This document shows positions 25,989 through 33,697 of a stretch of DNA of 64,000 nt, piece by piece; within the stretch, counting starts at the first letter, position 1, and each line of letters starts with the position of its first letter. Source of the stretch: Alkalicoccus chagannorensis DSM 18086 (GTDB lineage Bacteria > Bacillota > Bacilli > Bacillales > Salisediminibacteriaceae); NCBI RefSeq assembly GCF_000429725.1, contig NZ_AUCK01000015.1:27462-91461 (forward strand), written 5' to 3'. The notes under the pieces were generated by a model, which did no database searches, was not told where the DNA came from, and was given only the letters and a program-made list of their open reading frames with translations. The translations under genes and the position numbers were made by a program.

Positions 25989-26032
25989 AAACGCTTCCGA
26001 TGATCCAAAACAATGGATCGTCGGAAGCGTTT
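25989..26032. repeat. R2 solo hairpin
   Basis: AAACGCTTCCGATGATCC pairs with GGATCGTCGGAAGCGTTT, followed by CGTCTGTACAT. The transposase-end copy at 63708 continues as TGTTTGTACAT, so homology extends past the stem. It is between convergent genes. Confidence 0.8.
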
Positions 26033-26061
26033 CGTCTGTACATAGACATCACGGAACCGGC

Positions 26062-26115
26062 GTGCCTTGACGCCGCAGGTTTTTAGAGGGAAGAAGGCAT
26101 TTTTCGTGCTTCCCG
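26062..26115 (-). repeat. R1 repeat fragment, inverted
   Basis: On the minus strand this reads CGGGAAGCACG...CTTCTTCCCTC, then TAAAAACCTGCGGCG, which is the centre of R1. It directly follows an R2 hairpin; the same neighbourhood of R2 and R1 recurs at 58.7 kb. Confidence 0.6.
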
Positions 26116-26140
26116 AAAAGCGGACACTGCACTGGCCTGC

Positions 26141-26560
26141 TCAGGGAGAGCCCGGCTTCTCCTCATCGTCCCGGACAGCGGAAATCCCTTTTTCTTCAAA
26201 GATTTCTCCTGCGATGCGTATCGCTGTTGCCGCTTTCGGGAAGCCCGCATAAGCGGAACACTGAAGCATCACTTCCACAATCTCCTCGGCTGAAAATCCC
26301 GCCTTCAGCGCCGCCCGGATATGGAACGGCAGCTGTTCGAATGCCCCTTGGGAAATGAGGGAAGAGAGCGTGATCAGCGTGCGCTGCTGCTGATCCAGCA
26401 CGTCCCGGTCGTACACTTCCCCGAAACCGTAGCCGACCATCATGTCGACAAACCTGGGAGAGATATTTCTGTAGTTTTCAATCATCTGCACGCCTTGATC
26501 ATCGGTCATGGTGCGCAGTTTAGCGAGTCCTTTTTGATAAGCGTCTCCGTCTCTGTTCAC
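26141..26560 (-). CDS. carboxymuconolactone decarboxylase family protein
   Basis: 139 aa all-alpha protein. It has the CMD core: DQQQRTLITLSSLISQGAFEQLPFHIRAALKAGFSAEEIVEVMLQCSAYAGFPKAATAI. The CxxC pair of the AhpD subgroup is absent (only one Cys), so it is of the decarboxylase-like rather than the peroxidase-like kind. Members act on gamma-carboxymuconolactone or related lactones, or as antioxidant proteins; the substrate here is unknown. AAAGGGGC lies ahead of the start. It is monocistronic. Confidence 0.9.
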   Translation of the reverse strand: MNRDGDAYQKGLAKLRTMTDDQGVQMIENYRNISPRFVDMMVGYGFGEVYDRDVLDQQQRTLITLSSLISQGAFEQLPFHIRAALKAGFSAEEIVEVMLQCSAYAGFPKAATAIRIAGEIFEEKGISAVRDDEEKPGSP

Positions 26561-26671
26561 TGCAGGTGCCCCTTTCCTGAATGGTTCCTCTCATTTTAAC
26601 ACAGGCACCGTTTCTGCGGAGGACAGGCCGGAAAATCAGGATAAATCATGCGGCTCTTTCCCCCGTAAGCC

Positions 26672-28285
26672 TCACCCCCGGCGCATCGTTGGAGGAATTT
26701 CTTCCGTATCGACCACGAGTTCGAGTACATAGGGGCTCTTCAGCGGAAAAAGATGCTCAAGCGCGCGTGCGAGGGACGCCTCATCGCTCACCCTGGAGGA
26801 AGCAGCTCCAAGCGATGAAGCAAAATCTGCCGCATGCACCGGGAATTTGTAGGTCGTCCCGACCGAGCGGCCGAGATGGCGCTTCATGCCTTTATCGACC
26901 ATGTCGAGGGCCTGATTATTAATCACCACAAACAGGACGGCCGCATCGTTTTCCACTGCGGTGGCAATTTCAGTTCCGTGCATAAAGAGGCAGCCATCCC
27001 CTGTCAGGCAGACGACCGGCAGTGATGGTGCGGTAAGCTTAGCGCCAATCGAGAGGCCGATGCCATGGCCCATGGCACCAAATACATCATCAAAGAAAAA
27101 CGTGCCGGGGTGGAGGATGTCATACTGCTGAATCGCAAAAAACGTATGACTGCCGTCATCGCCGTACAGTACGGTCTCCTCCGGTACATGTTCTCGTAAC
27201 ATCTGGACGGCCCGGGCAGTTGAGAGCGCGCTTCCTGATGCAGGCTCCTCAGGACGAGGAAGGTTCGGCAGCGTCTGGCTTTCCACTTCCTGATCCGGGA
27301 GTGGAAAGTGGCGCAGATTGTAGCGCAGGTCTCCTTCGACCGCCAGCGCTGGCACCGCGAACGAGCGGCCGATCACACTCGTATCTATGTCAAAATGAAG
27401 GATCTGCTCTGGCGGCTGATCTGCAGGCCAGCCCGCGGTGCTCATATCGCTCAGCTTGGACCCGCAGACAATCAGCAGATCAATGCCCTGCTCGATGTAG
27501 GCGTGCGGTTCTTCATTGCCTCCGAGGCCGAGTGCCCCGAGGGAGAGCCGGTGCCGGCTGGGAATACAGCCTTTCCCTCCCGGAGTGGTGCTGACCGGTA
27601 TTTCCCAGTTTTCAGCAAAAGTGAGAAGCTCCTCGTATGCTCTGCAGGCATCGACGCCTTTTCCGGCAAGAATCATCGGCCGCTCCGCCTGGGCAAGCAG
27701 CCTGGATGCTTCTTCAAGCCGGCTGGATCGCAGCGGATGACTATCTGGAAGCGGGAGCTGGAACGGTTCCATGTCAGCGGTCAGGACATCGGCTGGGATG
27801 GACAGGTGGACTGGGCCCTTCTTTCCGCTCAGTGCGGTATGTACAGCATAGTCGAGCACGGCTTTCACGTTATCCGTCCGTTCGATGCGCGTGCTGAACT
27901 TAGTGACCGGTTCAAAAAGTTTTACAAGGTCGGTTCCATACATGGAAGAATCCTGTCCCTGAGGTTTCGTCGAAGCGCCGATAGAGGGGTGACCGGTAAT
28001 GAAGAGGACCGGGGCATAGAGCGCGGAAGCCTGAGCAGCGGCGGTCACCATGTTGGAGCCTCCCGGTCCGGACGTACCGACAGCAACGGCAGGCAGACCG
28101 GAAGTCATCGCGGCCCCTGCCGCAGCGTATCCGCCGCCGCCTTCATGTTTTGCGAGGACGAAGGGAATGCCGGCATGGTCTGCCGCAAGAATCAAGGGGA
28201 CAACCGGTTTTCCCGGAATGCCGAAAAGGTGCTGGATTCCCCAGGCTTTGAATTGGTCGGCAAGGACAGCTGCGGTGCTCTTCAT
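26672..28285 (-). CDS. thiamine pyrophosphate-dependent enzyme (acetolactate synthase-like)
   Basis: 537 aa with the three-domain layout of the acetolactate synthase / benzoylformate decarboxylase family. The N-terminal Pyr domain has the cofactor-activating Glu in KHEGGGGYAAAG (about 47-58) and GTSGPGGSNM. The central domain is FAD/DHAP-synthase-like. The C-terminal PP domain has the ThDP motif from GDGCLFMHGTEI to INN near residues 440-470. Substrate cannot be told; it is clearly not a plain IlvB, with no ilvN beside it. The ATG overlaps the stop of the upstream GGDEF-EAL gene as TGATG, so the two are translationally coupled; a TTG one codon earlier is an alternative. Confidence 0.9.
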   Translation of the reverse strand: MKSTAAVLADQFKAWGIQHLFGIPGKPVVPLILAADHAGIPFVLAKHEGGGGYAAAGAAMTSGLPAVAVGTSGPGGSNMVTAAAQASALYAPVLFITGHPSIGASTKPQGQDSSMYGTDLVKLFEPVTKFSTRIERTDNVKAVLDYAVHTALSGKKGPVHLSIPADVLTADMEPFQLPLPDSHPLRSSRLEEASRLLAQAERPMILAGKGVDACRAYEELLTFAENWEIPVSTTPGGKGCIPSRHRLSLGALGLGGNEEPHAYIEQGIDLLIVCGSKLSDMSTAGWPADQPPEQILHFDIDTSVIGRSFAVPALAVEGDLRYNLRHFPLPDQEVESQTLPNLPRPEEPASGSALSTARAVQMLREHVPEETVLYGDDGSHTFFAIQQYDILHPGTFFFDDVFGAMGHGIGLSIGAKLTAPSLPVVCLTGDGCLFMHGTEIATAVENDAAVLFVVINNQALDMVDKGMKRHLGRSVGTTYKFPVHAADFASSLGAASSRVSDEASLARALEHLFPLKSPYVLELVVDTEEIPPTMRRG

Positions 28286-30537
28286 CAATGTTCATCGACT
28301 CCTTTTTTCACTTTCTGTTTAATTTCATCGATCAGTGGCTGATAGTTCGCTGCAAACGTTTCTGCAGGAAGCGGGGCGGAAAAATAAAATCCCTGAATGT
28401 ACGGAGAGCCTAGTTCCAGCAGGCGCTGCAGCTGGACGTCACTTTCCACCCCTTCGGCAACGGCCCGCATCCCGAGCGTTTCCGCCATGGCAAGCATCGT
28501 GCCGACGAGCACCGAGTCCCCTTCGCAGCCGGACAGGTCATCGATAAACGTTTTGTCGATTTTCAGCGTCTGGATATTGAACCGCTTCAAATAATACAGC
28601 GAGCTGTACCCGGTCCCAAAGTCGTCCATGCTGATGTGCAGGCCGAGCCCGCGGAGTTCTTTCAAGACATGTTCAGCATGGTTGAAGTCCATTGCCATCG
28701 ATTCGGTAATTTCGATGTCGAGAAACTCCGGGCTGACTTCATAAAGGGCGAGGGCGTCGGCGATGCTCTGCACGAAATCCCGCTTCAAAAACTGCTGGGC
28801 GGAGATGTTCACGCAGATCTGGACAGGCGGGAGTCCCTGCTCTTTCCACGCCTGATGCTGCCGGCACGCCTCCCGGATTACCCATTCTCCCATCGGTACA
28901 ATCAGTCCGGTTCGTTCTGCGAGTGGAATGAATTTCCCCGGGGAAAGCAGCCCATGTTCCGGATGATGCCAGCGGATCAAGGCTTCGCAGCAGGCAATCG
29001 ACGCCGTGTTGATATCGACGATAGGCTGATAATGCAGCACGAGTTCTCCCCGGTCGAGCGCCCGGCGGAATTCACTTTCCATCATTAAATCTTCACGGGA
29101 ATGCAGGTGCATTTCCGGAGAAAACATCCGGTAATCATTTTTTCCTGAAGATTTCGCTTTGTACATCGCCGCATCGACATGCACCATGTACGACTCGAGG
29201 TTCGGCGGCTGTTGTTCGTATACTGCGCCGCCGATGCTCGCCGTAATGTGCAGACTTCGGTCATCAATATCGAACGGGTGCTGGAATTCGCGCAGGATCG
29301 AAGCAGCTATCTCGTTCAACTGGCATTCGCCGCTCAAATGCCGCACGAGAACGAGAAATTCATCTCCGCTGATTCTAAACAGCTGGCCGCGGCGGCTGAT
29401 GACAGCATTCAAGCGCTGAGCGACGGACTGCAGCAGCTGATCACCATTGCTGTGTCCGAATGTGTCATTGATGCTTTTAAAGCCGTCCAGGTCAATCAGC
29501 AGCAGCCCTGTGTCCGCTTCGCGGCGGTGCATGAGTTTTTCCAGTTCGTTCTGGAAGAAGCGCCGATTCGGGAGCCCGGTCAGCTCGTCGTGATAAGCGA
29601 GGTAGTTGTACTGCTCCTGCAGTCGGTGACGCTCGGTAATATCGCGGAGCTGGGCAAAACCGCCGATGATTCGCTCCTCTTTCGCATCATAGATCGGCTG
29701 AGCATCGAAAAGACAGATGTACTGCGGGCGGCCGTCGTTTTTGACATCAATTTCCACGTCTTTATAAATCTTGCCTTCACAGAGTACTTGTTCAAAATAG
29801 TCCCCTGTGATAGAAGAATCAAAAATGCTCAGCCCGAGAATGTTGTCACGGTCAAACCCGGAGATCTGTTCGGCAGATGCGTTGTATTCGGTTACCACCC
29901 CGCGGGCATCTGTGACAATCACCGCGTTCTGCGTCCGCTCCATCATGATCTGGTTCAACACATTCAATTTATCATTCTGCCTCCGAAGCAGAAGTTCCCG
30001 CTCAATCGAACCGACGACGTTGGTCAGCATATGGTGGAACAAATAGTTCTCATGCTCCATGGTAGTCATGATCGAAATAGAGCCGAGCAGGGTATTATCA
30101 TCGGTATACCGAAAAGGGGAGCTGTAGCAGGCAGTAGCATGAAGAAAATGAAAATAATGATCGTCGCCGATCAGCGCCACGGGTTTCTGCTCATTTAATG
30201 CGAGAGAAATGACGTTGGGACCGAGGTCTGTCAGCGTGAAGCGGACTCCGCTTTCAATACCGAGCTGCTGAATCATCTCCTGGATTGCAGCATCCCCGCG
30301 AATGTCCAGGATATACCCCTGCTCATCAGAAATGACGATCAACAGCGGCGTCCCCTCCAGGGAACGAAGCACTTGCCGGGAAAAAGCGTGAACGACTTCC
30401 AGAATATCCGAGTAGAACTGGCGCTTCTCTGCCAGCTTTCCTTCCGACAGGACTTCAGAAGGACGCCTGATTTCCGCAGGGTCCATTCCACGTTGGCGGC
30501 ATTCTTGATGTGCAGTTTCCAGCTTGTTTCTCAGCAT
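28285..30537 (-). CDS. GAF-PAS-GGDEF-EAL cyclic-di-GMP signalling protein
   Basis: 750 aa, soluble. I start at the ATG at 30537, which has AAAAGGAGGGG upstream; the frame stays open further but reads as non-coding. Order: an N-terminal GAF domain of the type found in AcoR-like activators (about 55-205), a PAS domain (about 220-330, NAVIVTDARGVVTEYNASAEQISGF), GGDEF (about 345-505) with the active site as SGDEF, and EAL (about 515-745) with EALIRWHHP and the metal-binding DDFGTGYSSL. The EAL half looks competent as a phosphodiesterase; SGDEF may or may not be an active cyclase. It controls cyclic-di-GMP in the cytoplasm in response to an unknown ligand. Confidence 0.95.
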   Translation of the reverse strand: MLRNKLETAHQECRQRGMDPAEIRRPSEVLSEGKLAEKRQFYSDILEVVHAFSRQVLRSLEGTPLLIVISDEQGYILDIRGDAAIQEMIQQLGIESGVRFTLTDLGPNVISLALNEQKPVALIGDDHYFHFLHATACYSSPFRYTDDNTLLGSISIMTTMEHENYLFHHMLTNVVGSIERELLLRRQNDKLNVLNQIMMERTQNAVIVTDARGVVTEYNASAEQISGFDRDNILGLSIFDSSITGDYFEQVLCEGKIYKDVEIDVKNDGRPQYICLFDAQPIYDAKEERIIGGFAQLRDITERHRLQEQYNYLAYHDELTGLPNRRFFQNELEKLMHRREADTGLLLIDLDGFKSINDTFGHSNGDQLLQSVAQRLNAVISRRGQLFRISGDEFLVLVRHLSGECQLNEIAASILREFQHPFDIDDRSLHITASIGGAVYEQQPPNLESYMVHVDAAMYKAKSSGKNDYRMFSPEMHLHSREDLMMESEFRRALDRGELVLHYQPIVDINTASIACCEALIRWHHPEHGLLSPGKFIPLAERTGLIVPMGEWVIREACRQHQAWKEQGLPPVQICVNISAQQFLKRDFVQSIADALALYEVSPEFLDIEITESMAMDFNHAEHVLKELRGLGLHISMDDFGTGYSSLYYLKRFNIQTLKIDKTFIDDLSGCEGDSVLVGTMLAMAETLGMRAVAEGVESDVQLQRLLELGSPYIQGFYFSAPLPAETFAANYQPLIDEIKQKVKKGVDEH

Positions 30538-30821
30538 GGACTGATCCCCTCCTTTTGTCTCAGTATACGTGTTTTCAAAAAGCGTTGTCACGGAAAAACC
30601 TGTAAGTGAGGCAGTGTGTCTATCGCAAAAAAGACAGGATAGGAAGTAGGTAGGAAGCTTCGCGAAAAGTAACAGAAGTGCGGTAGGTATATTATTGTCG
30701 GCAAGGGGGAGGGGGGAGAATGGGATAAAATGGACCAATCGGCATTCGCCTGACTGCTGTGGAGATGCTTCTGGTTTATTATGAAAGCAAACATGGTATC
30801 ACTCCTGACCATTCGATGCTC

Positions 30822-30869
30822 AAAAAAGGCTGCGCCTTCACCCAAAGGGAGAGGCGCAGCCGAGCTTTT
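30822..30869 (-). terminator. bidirectional-looking terminator
   Basis: GGCTGCGCCT pairs with AGGCGCAGCC. On the minus strand the stem is followed by TTTTTTG, so it probably ends the membrane-protein gene at 31053-31523. A shorter T run on the plus side has no gene to serve. Confidence 0.8.
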
Positions 30870-30881
30870 TCTAGTAGTTTA

Positions 30882-31000
30882 AGAAAGTTCTCATACTAGG
30901 AGACGACGGCTCCAGCTGCTCGGGAAGCAGGAAGAACCGGTGCTTCCCTCAAAGAATCTGCGGTACACGCCGTTCCGGTCAAAAGGCGCTCTGCGCTCTA
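30882..31000 (+). repeat. R1 repeat, nearly complete
   Basis: Left end AAGAAAGTTCTCATACTAGG, core, then the inner stem GGGAAGCA with TGCTTCCC. Compared with GGGAAGAAA/TTTCTTCCC elsewhere, both arms have changed together and still pair. The right part is CGGTACACGCCGTTCCGGTC. Confidence 0.8.
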
Positions 31001-31052
31001 GTCAGCCTCGCTGTTCGGCCACGCAGACGCCCTCGATGGTTCTCCGGATCAA

Positions 31053-31523
31053 TCAGGACGTTTGCTGCTCCGGCTCATATTCCTTATCGAATTTGAGGCT
31101 TTCAAACAGCTTCTCCTGTTCTTTCAGCGAAGCGTTCGCTGCCAGCCCGGACGCAGCAGACAGCGCTGCTGCAGCGAGGATCACCGTGCCAAATCCAAAT
31201 GCCTTAGGCAGCTGCCATGGCAGAATGCCGTTGGCAAACAGCTGTCCGAGAGCAGGGAGAATCAAGAAAAACGGCAGGTGCCGGGCAATCGACCGGATCA
31301 GCCTCGCCTGCTTCGGCCAATGGCGGATGCTGCGCCATTTCTGGTAAAATCGTTCATGGACCGCCGGCAGATTCTTGACCCGGTAGAGAAGGTATAGGGC
31401 TGCACCTGCTAGCAGGCTGTAATAAAGAGGAAGATAATACATTTCCGCGAGAAGCGGAAAAACAGCTAAAAGGACAAGGCCGAGTGTACCACCAATGGCC
31501 AGTGTTTTTTGTCGTTGATTCAT
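31053..31523 (-). CDS. small membrane protein of unknown function
   Basis: 156 aa with four hydrophobic segments (about 8-25, 29-47, 83-100 and 107-130) separated by a basic cytoplasmic-looking loop (KNLPAVHERFYQKWRSIRHWPKQARLI). No motif is recognised. GAAGGAGC precedes the ATG. It is monocistronic and divergent from the GNAT gene. Confidence 0.75.
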   Translation of the reverse strand: MNQRQKTLAIGGTLGLVLLAVFPLLAEMYYLPLYYSLLAGAALYLLYRVKNLPAVHERFYQKWRSIRHWPKQARLIRSIARHLPFFLILPALGQLFANGILPWQLPKAFGFGTVILAAAALSAASGLAANASLKEQEKLFESLKFDKEYEPEQQTS

Positions 31524-31596
31524 ACGTCATCGCTCCTTCCGAAGAAGATTGTATCACAGGAAGGAACACGGGGGAATACGGGAGGAGGAAGCCAAT

Positions 31597-32112
31597 ATGA
31601 CAGAGAGATACATACGTGCATGGATGAAAGCAGACTGGCCGGCGGCCGCAGCGATTTACGAGGAAGGCATTCAGGAACCGGATGCTACGTTTGAGGAGAT
31701 CGTGCCGGACTGGGACGATTGGGACCGGGTGCACCTCCAGAGGGGAAGGCTCATGGTGGAAACAGCCGGTGTCATGGCTGCCTGGACCGCCCTGGCACCA
31801 GTCTCCGCGCGCCGTGCGTATGCTGGTGCAGCGGAAGTCAGTATTTATGCAGCTTCATGGGCTCGGGGACAGGGTATAGGAAAGGAACTGCTCGCCGCTC
31901 TGGAAGAAGAGGCGGCAGCAGCCGGCATCTGGACCCTGCAGGCAACGATTTTTGCAGACAACGAACCGAGTCTCCGCCTCCACAGCCGGGCTGGATTCCG
32001 CACGGTCGGCCGGAGAGAGAAGATTGCCAGAAAGAATGGGTGCTGGAAAGACACGATCATCATGGAGAAGCGCAGCCGTTGGATCGGCAGAGAGGAGTCA
32101 GAACATGTATAA
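31597..32112 (+). CDS. GNAT N-acetyltransferase (phosphinothricin acetyltransferase-like)
   Basis: 171 aa from the ATG at 31597, which has GGAGGAGG upstream. The order of segments follows the PAT/Bar subgroup of GNATs: IRAWMKADWPAAAAIYEEGIQ at the N-terminus, EVSIYAASWARGQGIGKELLAALEEEA with the acetyl-CoA loop RGQGIG, then IFADNEPSLRLHSRAGFRTVGRRE. Such enzymes acetylate amino-acid-like amines, for example methionine sulfone or phosphinothricin; the true substrate is unknown. It overlaps the following HAD gene by 8 nt. Confidence 0.92.
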   Translation: MTERYIRAWMKADWPAAAAIYEEGIQEPDATFEEIVPDWDDWDRVHLQRGRLMVETAGVMAAWTALAPVSARRAYAGAAEVSIYAASWARGQGIGKELLAALEEEAAAAGIWTLQATIFADNEPSLRLHSRAGFRTVGRREKIARKNGCWKDTIIMEKRSRWIGREESEHV

Positions 32113-32773
32113 AGCCGTTTTTCTTGATGCTTACGGAACGTTGTTTGATGTACGTTCACCGGAGAAAGCGCTCCGTCGTTTTGTCGGAGAACAGGCCGCA
32201 GAAGCCGGCCAGCTCTGGCGCAGGAAACAATTGGACTATGCATTTACGAAGGAGATGACCGGGCAGTGGGAACCGCTCTCCACTTGTACGCGGCGGGCAC
32301 TGGACTATGTGATGAACGTGTATGGCATAGGAGGAGGGGCGGATGTCAGGGAGACGCTGTTTGAGGAATACATGAAACTCGAACCATTCGATGAATCAAA
32401 AGAAGTACTGGAGGCCTGCGGCGGAAAAGCTGCCCGGGTGATTCTCTCCAACGGATCCTACGATATGCTCCGTCCGTTAACGGACCGTTCTATTCTGGCA
32501 GCCTGCCTGGACCGCGTGCTGAGTGTCGAAGAGATACGCCGGTTCAAACCAGCCCCGGAAACATACCAATTCGGCCTTGATACGATGCAGCTGGAACCGG
32601 AGGAGGTGCTGTTCGTTTCTTCTAATACGTGGGATATCACCGGAGCGGCAGCCGCCGGGCTGGATACGCTGTGGATCAACCGCAGCCAGGTGCCGTTTGA
32701 ACAAGGGTTTCCGGCTCCTGCCTACGAAGCAGCTTCTCTGCACCGGCTTGAACAGCTCCTTCGTCGTGAATAG
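32105..32773 (+). CDS. haloacid dehalogenase type II (HAD superfamily)
   Basis: 222 aa. Motif I is FLDAYGTLF with the nucleophile Asp8, motif II is ILSNGS, the Lys of motif III lies in RRFKPAPETYQ, and VSSNTWDITGAAAAGLDTLWINR is the motif III/IV block typical of L-2-haloacid dehalogenases. It may dehalogenate 2-halo acids or act as a general phosphatase-like HAD. The start lies inside the end of the GNAT gene, with AGAGGAG upstream, so the two are one operon. Substrate unproven. Confidence 0.92.
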   Translation: MYKAVFLDAYGTLFDVRSPEKALRRFVGEQAAEAGQLWRRKQLDYAFTKEMTGQWEPLSTCTRRALDYVMNVYGIGGGADVRETLFEEYMKLEPFDESKEVLEACGGKAARVILSNGSYDMLRPLTDRSILAACLDRVLSVEEIRRFKPAPETYQFGLDTMQLEPEEVLFVSSNTWDITGAAAAGLDTLWINRSQVPFEQGFPAPAYEAASLHRLEQLLRRE

Positions 32774-32812
32774 GAGAAGCAGCTGCCGGGAGTCTTCCTG
32801 TGCCGGGCATGA

Positions 32813-33538
32813 TCAGCCGCGGGCATCGTCCACCGCTTCGGGAATGTCCCGGAGCTCTTCGGTAAGTAATACCGCCTCCTCATGATCGGCGACGATGTAG
32901 AAGGGGTAGCTCTCTATCTGCCATTCGGAAGCGGCATAGGCCGCGATGCTGTCCGCATGCATCGCCTGGGCTGCTGCAAGATCCGGATGCAGATCCAGCA
33001 GTTCTCTGAGTGTAGCTTCGGTGATCGAAGCCTCCGGTGCGGCGATCGTCACGACCCATTCCCCTTCATTTTCTGCGAGCACGGAATCCGGGAGGGACCC
33101 GCTCTCCTGTTCCGGTGCCGCGCTGAGCAGCAGGTCGGACGCCTCGATGCTGAAATCATCCGGCGCCGGGGCCGGGCTGACAGCAGCAGACTGTCCTTCC
33201 TCCATATCCTGATATCCGAGCATGTTCCCTGCTTCATCCACCACTGCGGTATCCTCGGTAATGTGAATGACGTGCCGTCGATCCTCCTCCGGCGCTTCCA
33301 CGACGACTTGATCATCATTTTGATGAATCTGCGACAGCGTGCCGTGAAATGTATCCTCTTCGGCATCCGGCTCCGAGGTGCTTTCCTCATACCAGTCCCC
33401 TGTATCGACTTCCTCCCGTTCTTCTTCAAACAGGCGCGGTTCGCGTTCCATGTCCTCTTCGTTAAAGAATGATCCATCTCTCTCTGTGCATGCCGGTACC
33501 ATCGCGGCAGCAGAAAGCAGCGTAAGAAAAACCCTCAT
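32813..33538 (-). CDS. acidic lipoprotein of unknown function
   Basis: 241 aa. Signal peptide with a lipobox-like VPAC, then an acidic disordered linker (residues about 25-60). Next comes an OB-like strand segment (TFHGTLSQIHQNDDQVVVEAPEEDRRHVIHITEDTAVVDE), which in Bacillus lipoproteins is often a DUF3221-like module. A C-terminal region follows (ESYPFYIVADHEEAVLLTEELRDIPE). I am not sure of the domain. It is monocistronic and divergent from the decarboxylase gene. Confidence 0.75.
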   Translation of the reverse strand: MRVFLTLLSAAAMVPACTERDGSFFNEEDMEREPRLFEEEREEVDTGDWYEESTSEPDAEEDTFHGTLSQIHQNDDQVVVEAPEEDRRHVIHITEDTAVVDEAGNMLGYQDMEEGQSAAVSPAPAPDDFSIEASDLLLSAAPEQESGSLPDSVLAENEGEWVVTIAAPEASITEATLRELLDLHPDLAAAQAMHADSIAAYAASEWQIESYPFYIVADHEEAVLLTEELRDIPEAVDDARG

Positions 33539-33615
33539 GTGAAACAGCCTCCTGTTTTCGTCTGTTTTATTGTAACAGGTGCGGCGGCACGGCGGGAGGG
33601 ACAGAATATTCTTAT

Positions 33616-33645
33616 TTGCAAGACTTTAATGAAAGCGGTTACAAT
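33616..33645 (+). promoter_or_regulatory. promoter with CcpA (cre) site
   Basis: TTGCAA (33616-33621), 18-nt spacer, TACAAT (33640-33645). ATGAAAGCGGTTACA (33629-33643) fits the Bacillus cre consensus WTGNAANCGNWNNCW at every defined position and overlaps the -10. An alternative promoter is TTACAA (33639) with TACACT (33662), in which the cre would cover the -35. Either way catabolite repression by CcpA is predicted. Confidence 0.6.
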
Positions 33646-33697
33646 ACTGTGGTGCTTCGGCTACACTGGAAGAAACAGGTGGGGAGGAGCTGCATCC

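Noticed and set aside
27308..28342. 344-codon plus-strand frame opposite the ThDP enzyme
   Set aside because: Antisense shadow with no domain and no start signal.
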